Source of the DNA: a virus
DNA: 25,940 nucleotides
Reading direction: 5' to 3' (one strand)
IMG/VR virus record: IMGVR_UViG_3300021142_000161
Span: 1 to 25,940 of that record
Shown here: in pieces, positions 21,863 through 25,940 of the stretch
How the letters are laid out: every line of letters starts with the position of its first letter
How positions within the stretch are numbered: the stretch's first letter is position 1
Translations under genes and position numbers: made by a program
The notes under the pieces: model-generated
What the model saw: only the letters and a program-made list of their open reading frames with translations
The model's database searches: none
What the model was told of the DNA's origin: nothing

Positions 21863-22074
21863 TTCTTTTTATTGTCCATGTCCATGTTTAACAGAGCAAC
21901 AATACGTTGATTTAAACGCTCAGAAATATTGACACAAACGTCTTTACAAAGCCAAAGAGTGCCACTTTCTGTATTTTCTGTAAGTTTTTCAGCAACTAAC
22001 TCTAAAACATTGCCTAAACAGCTTATTTGATTAGCGATTTTTTCAAGCTCACCAGCTTCATCCCATAAGCTCAT
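21859..22074 (-). CDS. Small early protein
   Basis: 71 residues from the ATG at 22074, which overlaps the previous stop (ATGA) and has AGGG upstream; it is preferred to a longer frame from 22101. It starts MSLWDEAGELEKIANQISCL, then VLELVAEKLTENTESGTLW and CVNISERLNQRIVALLNMDM, a helical acidic protein with two or three Cys. No motif recognised. It sits in the middle of the small-gene run of the leftward operon, coupled on both sides. Confidence 0.5.
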   Translation of the reverse strand: MSLWDEAGELEKIANQISCLGNVLELVAEKLTENTESGTLWLCKDVCVNISERLNQRIVALLNMDMDNKKK

Positions 22075-22319
22075 TTTTGATCCCTTGCTGAAGTTGTCCA
22101 AAGCTGCTCAATATGTTCTGTAGCACCCATCTTTACAAGTTCACTTTTATAGAAGTGTCGTGCAACGTAATCTGCTCGTATAAACTTGCTTTCTTTACGT
22201 TTACTAGGACCTACAAACACACCAGGTAACTCATAATGGGGTATATACATTACATTGCCTAATTTATAGCATTTGTAATTAGCCCTATCAGGCACGTCAA
22301 ATTCAGTATCCAAAACCAT
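22071..22319 (-). CDS. Small early protein
   Basis: 82 residues from the ATG at 22319, which has an excellent AAGGAAG ribosome site; the longer frame from 22382 lacks one. MVLDTEFDVPDRANYKCYKL, then NVMYIPHYELPGVFVGPSKRKE, RADYVARHFYKSELV and LWTTSARDQK. It is basic with several Tyr residues and some predicted strands. The start overlaps the end of the preceding gene by 17 bp. Not recognised. Confidence 0.5.
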   Translation of the reverse strand: MVLDTEFDVPDRANYKCYKLGNVMYIPHYELPGVFVGPSKRKESKFIRADYVARHFYKSELVKMGATEHIEQLWTTSARDQK

Positions 22320-22521
22320 AATTTCTTCCTTCTTGAGCGTTATATTCATATCCAAAAGCATAAAACAATGGCGAATTAGCAATCATTATTAGCTTACGTT
22401 TTGCTTCTAAAGTTTTACCTCTGCGTTCTAACAATAAAGTAATCTGCGCTCTATTCTTAAACATTTCCCTATTTTTAAGGGTTTCCATCATTCGTATGGA
22501 AAAAACAGATTTATCAATCAT
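22303..22521 (-). CDS. Small basic early protein
   Basis: 72 residues. MIDKSVFSIRMMETLKNREMF is followed by NRAQITLLLERRGKTLEAKRK and SPLFYAFGYEYNAQ, ending EGRNYGFGY. Residues ~10-45 form a basic helix that could bind nucleic acid. The end is aromatic-rich. Its ATG overlaps the stop of the 34-residue membrane peptide gene (ATGA). Function unknown. Confidence 0.5.
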   Translation of the reverse strand: MIDKSVFSIRMMETLKNREMFKNRAQITLLLERRGKTLEAKRKLIMIANSPLFYAFGYEYNAQEGRNYGFGY

Positions 22522-22622
22522 ATTACATACCCTGTCCGTAAATAATTAACACCAAAAATAACGATTGCAATTACCAGACCCATAAGGCCACCTAATGCTA
22601 ATTCTATTAAAGTTGCTTTCAT
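22518..22622 (-). CDS. 34-residue single-pass membrane peptide
   Basis: Starts MKATLIELALGGLMGLVIAI and ends VIFGVNYLRTGYVI. The hydrophobic run 5-26 is one membrane helix with Gly-rich faces, and the basic residue in LRTG would face the cytoplasm. Support for being a gene: GGGGGA lies 5 bp upstream of the ATG, and its TGA overlaps the ATG of the next gene (ATGA), the coupling used through this operon. It is the first gene after the regulatory gap. Below common length cut-offs, it is easily missed. No homologue recognised. Confidence 0.65.
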   Translation of the reverse strand: MKATLIELALGGLMGLVIAIVIFGVNYLRTGYVI

Positions 22623-22632
22623 ATTTCCCCCA

Positions 22633-22711
22633 AAATTAAAAAAGTCAGGTCAAAGTCTTTTTAGTCTGAAATCTCTAAGAGCCATAGAGCTGAATAGTGT
22701 CGTTGACCTGA
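22633..22711 (-). terminator. Long stem-loop and U-tract: terminator or attenuator before the small-gene operon
   Basis: On the leftward strand TCAGGTCAA (22711-22703) pairs perfectly with TTGACCTGA (22653-22645) around a 49-nt arm. This contains a second hairpin CTCTA...TAGAG, and the stem is followed by a base and then TTTTTT (22643-22638) and AATTTT. That is a terminator-like layout just upstream of the 34-residue peptide gene. With read-through it would be an attenuator, and without it the end of the recombination transcript. The long loop makes it less efficient than a standard terminator. Confidence 0.55.
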
Positions 22712-22746
22712 TGTATGTAATTTATTACAGAATTTGAATAAAAATC

Positions 22747-22760
22747 TTGATCTAGGTCAA
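22747..22760. promoter_or_regulatory. FNR/Anr-like palindrome
   Basis: TTGATCTAGGTCAA: 9 of 10 positions match the TTGAT-N4-ATCAA consensus of the FNR family. A TAATAA on the leftward strand at 22727-22722 has its start about 40 bp from the box centre, roughly the usual distance for a site that recruits RNA polymerase. AGGTCAA also recurs in the neighbouring stem-loop arms, so a phage regulator site is an alternative. Confidence 0.35.
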
Positions 22761-22781
22761 TATTCTTAAAAATAATTTAGG

Positions 22782-22799
22782 TGTTGTATTTTTACAACA
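22782..22799. promoter_or_regulatory. 18-bp palindrome, operator-like or small hairpin
   Basis: TGTTGTATTTTTACAACA: 7-bp perfect arms around TTTT. There is no U-tract after it in either direction, so it is more like a protein-binding site than a terminator. It lies in the gap between the exonuclease gene and the small-gene operon. Confidence 0.4.
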
Positions 22800-22803
22800 G
22801 GGT

Positions 22804-22857
22804 GGGGCTGACACCTCACGGAAGGATTTTTGGCGGGGGATCACCAATGCCAGCCCC
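22804..22857. other. GC-rich structured element after the exonuclease gene
   Basis: GGGGCTGACA (22804-22813) faces TGCCAGCCCC (22848-22857), pairing in 9 of 10 positions. Inside, TTGG (22830-22833) faces CCAA (22844-22847). It is GC-rich in an AT-rich gap, immediately downstream of the leftward exonuclease stop (22865). There is no U-tract, so it is not a standard terminator; it may stabilise the mRNA 3' end or be an RNA element. Confidence 0.4.
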
Positions 22858-22864
22858 ATAAATT

Positions 22865-23635
22865 CTATAGTCCCGATTTTAACTGAAAAAAACGAAGCAA
22901 GTGGAAAAAGCACTTTAATCCCTTTTGTAGCTCATCTTCTGGGATTTCGCACAACTTCACTTCATTAGTTAAGCCGTTTACAAACATAATTCCGCATCTA
23001 GCACCCTCTAAACCAAGCAATTCTCGGTAAGCTGCCATTTGCATGATATGCTCATCGTATGGAACGACCTTTTCCAAAGGGACTTCTTTAGTCTTAAAAT
23101 CTACAACTATGCCTGGCACACCTTTAATCTTGTCTGCTTTAGCGTATAAATCCACTTTGCCACCAAACTTTAATTCTGTATGGCTTGCACTAACTTCAGG
23201 AAGCCATGCCCTAGCCCCATAAGCGGCTTGTAAGGCGTTTTCTACGTTACGGCAATAGGTAGGTACTGATTCCAGCAAAATGCCGTCAAAGAAGCTCTCA
23301 ATGATGTTGTGAATGGCAGTTCCCCTTGCCGCAGCATCTTTTCCTTGCGCCCTTGAATCGCTTAATACACGACTAAGCCAATCTTTTTCTTCTTCACCAT
23401 CTAGGCGAGGTAATGTAAGTGCAGCAAGGATGGCCTGTTCTTGTTTCCATCTGTCAAGTCCTGGCTTTGCTGCAACTCCAATGACTGTGGTAACGCTGGG
23501 CAATAAACCAAGTTTCTTGGCATCTCGTAAGGTTGTCGCTCTTTGTTTTCCGTTTGCACCGATGATTTCGTAGGCTGGATTGCCCAATTCGTCATACCAA
23601 TGCCCACTCTCACTTTGACTGTCCTTTATTAGCAC
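22865..23635 (-). CDS. RecB/Cas4-like PD-(D/E)XK exonuclease
   Basis: 256 residues from a GTG start preceded by AAGGGGAAG. RGTAIHNIIESFF (104-116, H motif), FGGKVDLYA (158-166, D162), VVDFKTK (177-183, D179/K181) and HIMQMAAYRELL (196-207, QxxxY) give the RecB-family nuclease order. TTVIGVAAKPGLDRWKQ near the N-terminus is like phage exonucleases that partner with annealases. It should degrade one DNA strand so that the ERF-type protein encoded upstream can anneal ends. The gene overlaps its upstream neighbour by 26 bp. Confidence 0.8.
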   Translation of the reverse strand: MLIKDSQSESGHWYDELGNPAYEIIGANGKQRATTLRDAKKLGLLPSVTTVIGVAAKPGLDRWKQEQAILAALTLPRLDGEEEKDWLSRVLSDSRAQGKDAAARGTAIHNIIESFFDGILLESVPTYCRNVENALQAAYGARAWLPEVSASHTELKFGGKVDLYAKADKIKGVPGIVVDFKTKEVPLEKVVPYDEHIMQMAAYRELLGLEGARCGIMFVNGLTNEVKLCEIPEDELQKGLKCFFHLLRFFQLKSGL

Positions 23636-23849
23636 TTTTTCTTCCCCTTTTTGGTTTTACTTCATCCGTGTTAATGTCATACACAACTTCTACAGGTGCA
23701 TCTGGAATTATTGCTGCTTCATATTGTGCTGGGATTTCTTGACCGCACCAATCTGATGGCGATTTATTAACCACAACAGGATTGAGCTTACAAGCACCAA
23801 GCATATCATTTTGCATAAATACATAAAATTTACAGTTTTTGCAGGCCAT
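23610..23849 (-). CDS. Small Cys-rich zinc-binding-type protein
   Basis: 79 residues. MACKNCKFYVFMQNDMLGACKLNP, then KSPSDWCGQEIPAQ, gives four Cys in a C-x2-C-x13-C...C pattern followed by 'DWCG', a frequent small phage protein with probable zinc ligands. The C-terminal tail is basic (EVKPKRGRKSANKGQSK). It is coupled at 1 bp with its upstream neighbour. Function unknown; a structural zinc is likely. Confidence 0.6.
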   Translation of the reverse strand: MACKNCKFYVFMQNDMLGACKLNPVVVNKSPSDWCGQEIPAQYEAAIIPDAPVEVVYDINTDEVKPKRGRKSANKGQSK

Positions 23850-24055
23850 TAAATGCCCTTAGAGTAGTTAGTAATTCTCATGCTATCTTCTTGAAATACG
23901 CATAAGTCTGCTGCAACAAGCAGAACCGCCTTAATGACTGATGCTAAATCTTCCGGTCTAAAACTAATGAGTTGTTGTTCTTCATCAACATTGACCCCCA
24001 TCCATACTTTTTCCGTGTATTTAGTTTCAATAATGTCTTTAATTTGGTTCTGCAT
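23849..24055 (-). CDS. Small early protein, unknown
   Basis: 68 residues, MQNQIKDIIETKYTEKVWMG, then NVDEEQQLISFRPEDLASVI and KAVLLVAADLCVFQED. It has helical ends around a hydrophobic middle (ASVIKAVLLVAADLCVF) that is too polar-flanked for a clear membrane helix. Located between the SSB-like and Cys-rich genes in the recombination operon. Not recognised. Confidence 0.5.
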   Translation of the reverse strand: MQNQIKDIIETKYTEKVWMGVNVDEEQQLISFRPEDLASVIKAVLLVAADLCVFQEDSMRITNYSKGI

Positions 24056-24064
24056 AACTATCTC

Positions 24065-24325
24065 CTAAAAAGGAACACTATCATCAATAAAAGGATCAGA
24101 TTTAGGTAGCTCATCCGATCCAGCAGCTTTAAATCCCATAGGCAGTTTTTCTTTGCCAATTGATATGCTAAAAAACTTACCCTTTTTGCCTTCTTTAACC
24201 CAACCCGAAAGCCAATGTTCTTTACCATTAACCATAATTGTGCCTGTCCAATCAGGGTGCGTATCTGTAGTCTTGCGATCATTTTTAAATAGACTCCCTG
24301 AGCCTTCTTTAGGTATATATGCCAT
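24065..24325 (-). CDS. Small conserved early protein of the recombination operon (OB-like)
   Basis: 86 residues: [20 protein letters not shown], then [23 protein letters not shown] and [15 protein letters not shown]. 'KeGsGslF.Ndrk....hPDw.Gti.v.GkehWlsgW.[13 protein letters not shown]' is a widespread small phage/plasmid family of beta-barrel proteins. It lies between the ERF and exonuclease genes, so a role with single-stranded DNA is plausible. A second leftward frame overlapping it (24058-24282) is a shadow. Confidence 0.7.
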   Translation of the reverse strand: MAYIPKEGSGSLFKNDRKTTDTHPDWTGTIMVNGKEHWLSGWVKEGKKGKFFSISIGKEKLPMGFKAAGSDELPKSDPFIDDSVPF

Positions 24326-24335
24326 GTTGTTTCCT

Positions 24336-24809
24336 TTATAAAATATCTTTGGCTATGGTTTTCATTGCACTACTAGACTTGCTTACTACTGCTGCATTTG
24401 CATCATCGTCAGCTTGTACTACTCCTACTACTGCTGCTAATGCGTATCTACGCATATAAGTTAACGCAGACCCTGCGCCTTGAGCATCTACCTTTGACAT
24501 AGGTAAAGACATTTGTTGGCTTATCCATTCGCCAGAGCTATGAGCAAGAATTGTTGTTAATGACATTTCTGCAATAACTGTTTCTCTTTCATTAGCTACT
24601 ATTGTATTTACAATAGTTTCTCCAGGAAGCTGGATAACACTAAGGCCGTTTGCAGCCAAAAGATCACGGCAAGCATCCCACACAGACTCAAGATCAGCGT
24701 ACTTAGACTTGAAAAACGGATTTTCTGAATCTTTTTTAGCATGGCTTAATTTCCCCTGAACAATTGACAAAGCAGTTGCTAATTTAGCGATTGAATCTGA
24801 TTGATTCAT
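24336..24809 (-). CDS. ERF-family single-strand annealing protein
   Basis: 157 residues. [39 protein letters not shown]... contains [11 protein letters not shown] (30-40), then [16 protein letters not shown] and [20 protein letters not shown] (113-132) with DDDAN (134-138), the motifs of the ERF annealing family. It coats single strands and pairs complementary DNA ends, circularising or recombining the phage genome with the downstream exonuclease. It is the second gene after the leftward promoter, so it is expressed early. The start is ATGA-linked to the gene before it. Confidence 0.85.
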   Translation of the reverse strand: MNQSDSIAKLATALSIVQGKLSHAKKDSENPFFKSKYADLESVWDACRDLLAANGLSVIQLPGETIVNTIVANERETVIAEMSLTTILAHSSGEWISQQMSLPMSKVDAQGAGSALTYMRRYALAAVVGVVQADDDANAAVVSKSSSAMKTIAKDIL

Positions 24810-25012
24810 AATTGACCCCCAAAGATTTTGCCAAAGTCATTAATAACATCACGCAATACAAGATTAACTTGTGCGTTGCGTGGCTTACCACACGCTTGGC
24901 GTATGCAATCAACTTGCGCTTGTGACATAAATTCATTACTGAATTCCATATCATCTAAAGCCTTTTCTAAAAATTCTTCATGCTCTAACATCAGTTGGTG
25001 TAATTCACCCAT
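24806..25012 (-). CDS. First small protein of the leftward operon
   Basis: 68 residues: MGELHQLMLEHEEFLEKALDDME, then FMSQAQVDCIRQACGKPRNAQV and [18 protein letters not shown]. Acidic helical N-terminus. The start is 41 bp downstream of the -10 (25054) of the strong leftward promoter, preceded by a G-rich stretch (GGGGGAA). It is coupled to the ERF gene by ATGA. Function unknown; early genes of this kind often modulate host or recombination enzymes. Confidence 0.55.
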   Translation of the reverse strand: MGELHQLMLEHEEFLEKALDDMEFSNEFMSQAQVDCIRQACGKPRNAQVNLVLRDVINDFGKIFGGQL

Positions 25013-25030
25013 TTCGTTCCCCCGAAATAC

Positions 25031-25046
25031 ATAGCGAAATTGCTAT
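25031..25046. promoter_or_regulatory. Operator-like inverted repeat by the leftward promoter
   Basis: ATAGC-GAAATT-GCTAT, 5-bp perfect arms. It lies at about the leftward transcript start (near 25047) and would block that promoter if bound. A Cro-like protein is encoded just to the right and is the natural candidate ligand. Confidence 0.4.
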
Positions 25047-25053
25047 AAAATTG

Positions 25054-25081
25054 ATTGTAAGCATATTTCATAGGCTGTCAA
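25054..25081 (-). promoter_or_regulatory. Strong leftward early promoter
   Basis: On the leftward strand: TTGACA (25081-25076), 16 bp, then TACAAT (25059-25054): a perfect -35 and a 5/6 -10. Start expected near 25047. It drives the ERF/exonuclease operon. Confidence 0.8.
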
Positions 25082-25088
25082 GAACTAT

Positions 25089-25117
25089 TTGCAAAATAAC
25101 GACATACGATGTAAGAT
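25089..25117 (+). promoter_or_regulatory. Rightward promoter for the Cro-like gene
   Basis: TTGCAA (25089-25094), 17 bp, TAAGAT (25112-25117). The -10 ends 6 bp before the ATG at 25124, so the transcript should begin at or very near the A of the start codon. It is back to back with the leftward promoter; the two -35 boxes are 7 bp apart. Confidence 0.6.
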
Positions 25118-25123
25118 AATTGA

Positions 25124-25357
25124 ATGAAGCTAAAACTAACAGATTCAGCAATAATTGATTTGCTAGGTGGTACTACAAAAGTTGCTAAATTGGTAGGTAT
25201 TTCACCAAATGCTGTATCAATGTGGCGAAAAAACAACATACCATCATCGCAATTTGCATTTTTAGGCGCAACTCTTGAAAAAGAGTCGCATGGTTTAATT
25301 ACTCGCAAGGATATATTTCCTAAGTCCTGGCACATTATTTGGCCCGAACTACAATGA
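25124..25357 (+). CDS. Cro/CI-type repressor, apparently leaderless
   Basis: 77 residues. Residues 12-37 (DLLGGTTKVAKLVGISPNAV, then SMWRKNNIP) form a helix-turn-helix of the Cro type: 'GG..kvAklvGis.naVs.Wrk..iP'. The C-terminal part (FLGATLEKESHGLITRKDIF) has the short tail found in Cro-like dimers. The gene has no Shine-Dalgarno sequence, and the rightward -10 lies 6 bp before its ATG, so the mRNA is probably leaderless. It sits divergently from the recombination operon and would bind the shared promoter region to control it. Confidence 0.8.
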   Translation: MKLKLTDSAIIDLLGGTTKVAKLVGISPNAVSMWRKNNIPSSQFAFLGATLEKESHGLITRKDIFPKSWHIIWPELQ

Positions 25358-25512
25358 ATAAAGAAGAAATGTTACTTAAAATGCTTGCAAGAGCAGACGA
25401 AGAAATTAAACAATTACAATACAAAACTGATTTTTTAACAAAAGAATTATCACAACTTAGAGAACGATTAAACTATATGGATCATCAAGTCTATGGGGGA
25501 TCAACAAAATGA
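25354..25512 (+). CDS. Small coiled-coil protein
   Basis: 52 residues: MNKEEMLLKMLARADEEIKQLQ, then DFLTKELSQLRERLNYMDHQ, ending VYGGSTK. A heptad-like, charged coiled coil of ~45 residues. The start overlaps the Cro-like stop and its own stop overlaps the next ATG (both ATGA), which supports it being a real gene despite its size. It has no good ribosome site and so depends on coupling. Role unknown. Confidence 0.6.
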   Translation: MNKEEMLLKMLARADEEIKQLQYKTDFLTKELSQLRERLNYMDHQVYGGSTK

Positions 25513-25709
25513 AAATTGACGTAAAAATCATTAAGGAAAACGAAGATGGATCAGCCAACGCTCAAGTTGACTTTGACAAAGAAGGGCTTGAAACCCTTGT
25601 CCAATGGGGTCTTGTGGGTATCCTTACCAAAGCAATTGATGAATATAAAATTAAACCCGAAGAAACTGAGACTGTTGTTCAGCCAAAAAGAACTAAAAAA
25701 CAGAAATAA
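25509..25709 (+). CDS. Small early protein
   Basis: 66 residues, MKIDVKIIKENEDGSANAQVDFDK, then GLETLVQWGLVGILTKAID and a basic tail (QPKRTKKQK). 'I.en.DGSA.a.vdfd.eg...Lvq.Gl...L..ai' recurs in small phage proteins near replication genes. A strong ribosome site (TGGGGGAT) precedes the ATG. The basic tail could contact nucleic acid. Function unknown. Confidence 0.6.
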   Translation: MKIDVKIIKENEDGSANAQVDFDKEGLETLVQWGLVGILTKAIDEYKIKPEETETVVQPKRTKKQK

Positions 25710-25822
25710 GTAGTAAAATCTATGGACAGGCTAGGGAAAAGCTCATTACTTGACCCAAAAAGGAACTTAGTCACTTCTCTGCCAAGTCCACCCTATTTTG
25801 ACTACCTTTGACAAGGAATTGT
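25710..25822 (+). other. Gap before the replication gene, with a possible leader stem
   Basis: TGGAC (25723-25727) pairs with GTCCA (25786-25790) and GGC (25729-25731) with GCC (25781-25783), so the transcript could form a large stem-loop. GGG 25733-25735 could also pair with CCC 25753-25755. A 29-codon frame, 25722-25811, exists but has no convincing ribosome site. I see no clear promoter. Confidence 0.3.
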
Positions 25823-25940
25823 ATGCAAAAAGCAGATATATGGATGCCCCTTTATATTGGGGACTATCTAGCAGATACAGCTAGACTTACCACCGAACAG
25901 CACGGAGCATATTTATTGCTTCTTATGGATTATTGGCGAT
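25823..25940 (+). CDS. DUF1376-type phage replication protein, N-terminal part
   Basis: First 39 residues, cut by the window end: [20 protein letters not shown], then [19 protein letters not shown]. 'w..Lyi.dYLadT..[14 protein letters not shown].yWr' is the opening of DUF1376 (YdaU-like) proteins, which sit at the start of phage replication modules. An AAGGA ribosome site lies at good spacing. It is the last gene seen of the rightward early operon. Confidence 0.8.
   Translation, partial: MQKADIWMPLYIGDYLADTARLTTEQHGAYLLLLMDYWR

Noticed and set aside
22747-22799. CRISPR-like short repeats
   Set aside because: The palindromes are single and unlike, with no regular spacing.
23313-23573. Rightward frame in the exonuclease gene
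   Set aside because: The leftward frame has all RecB-type motifs; this is its shadow.
24058-24282. Leftward frame overlapping the small OB-like gene
   Set aside because: The frame 24065-24325 has the recognised family sequence; the other is a shadow.
25710-25822. tRNA gene in the gap
   Set aside because: No T-arm consensus and no cloverleaf; only a long stem is possible.

Overview
The window is part of a tailed-phage genome with a P22-like (short-tailed podovirus) virion module. The signs are a P22-type coat protein, homologues of the P22 tail-completion factors gp4 and gp10, three consecutive DNA-ejection proteins (gp7-, gp20- and gp16-like), and a fibre protein with an N-terminal domain of the head-binding type. 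The host is Gram-negative, because there is a nested Rz/Rz1 spanin pair and a GH108 endolysin. AT-leaning coding DNA and phage families familiar from freshwater betaproteobacteria suggest such a host, but that is only an inference. Terminase, portal and scaffold are not here and probably lie left of the window.

Layout. 1-1370: coat gene broken by a complete group I intron (206-457), with the 3' end of a second, related intron at 1-32. 1397-9154: small structural proteins, a glycosyltransferase, a 753-residue tail fibre, and a run of fibre-tip genes alternating with small assembly-type genes. 9151-12910: the gp4/gp10 pair, separated by a free-standing HNH endonuclease gene with its own extended -10 promoter. 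12910-18431: an accessory protein, a cupin, the ejection proteins (the last with a lytic transglycosylase domain) and a collar-type fibre. 18434-20464: lysis cassette (membrane proteins, Rz with embedded Rz1, GH108 endolysin).

From 20461 to 25012 genes run leftward in a tightly overlapping early operon. Promoter-proximal are an ERF-type single-strand annealing protein and a RecB/Cas4-like exonuclease with small accessory proteins. After a 242-bp regulatory gap come small genes, including a 34-residue membrane peptide, a gene with an in-frame ochre codon, a second HNH endonuclease and a PD-(D/E)XK-like protein. A strong leftward promoter (TTGACA-16-TACAAT) and a back-to-back rightward promoter sit at 25054-25117. 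The rightward one drives an apparently leaderless Cro-like repressor, two small genes and the start of a DUF1376 replication-type protein cut by the window end. This is a lambdoid-style early switch. No integrase, tRNA, CRISPR array or insertion sequence was seen.

The most notable signal is the pair of related group I introns in the coat gene. For the complete one, the 5' splice-site helix (P1), the 3' exon helix (P10), P3, P7 and P8 can be paired by hand, giving exact junctions that restore the coat reading frame.
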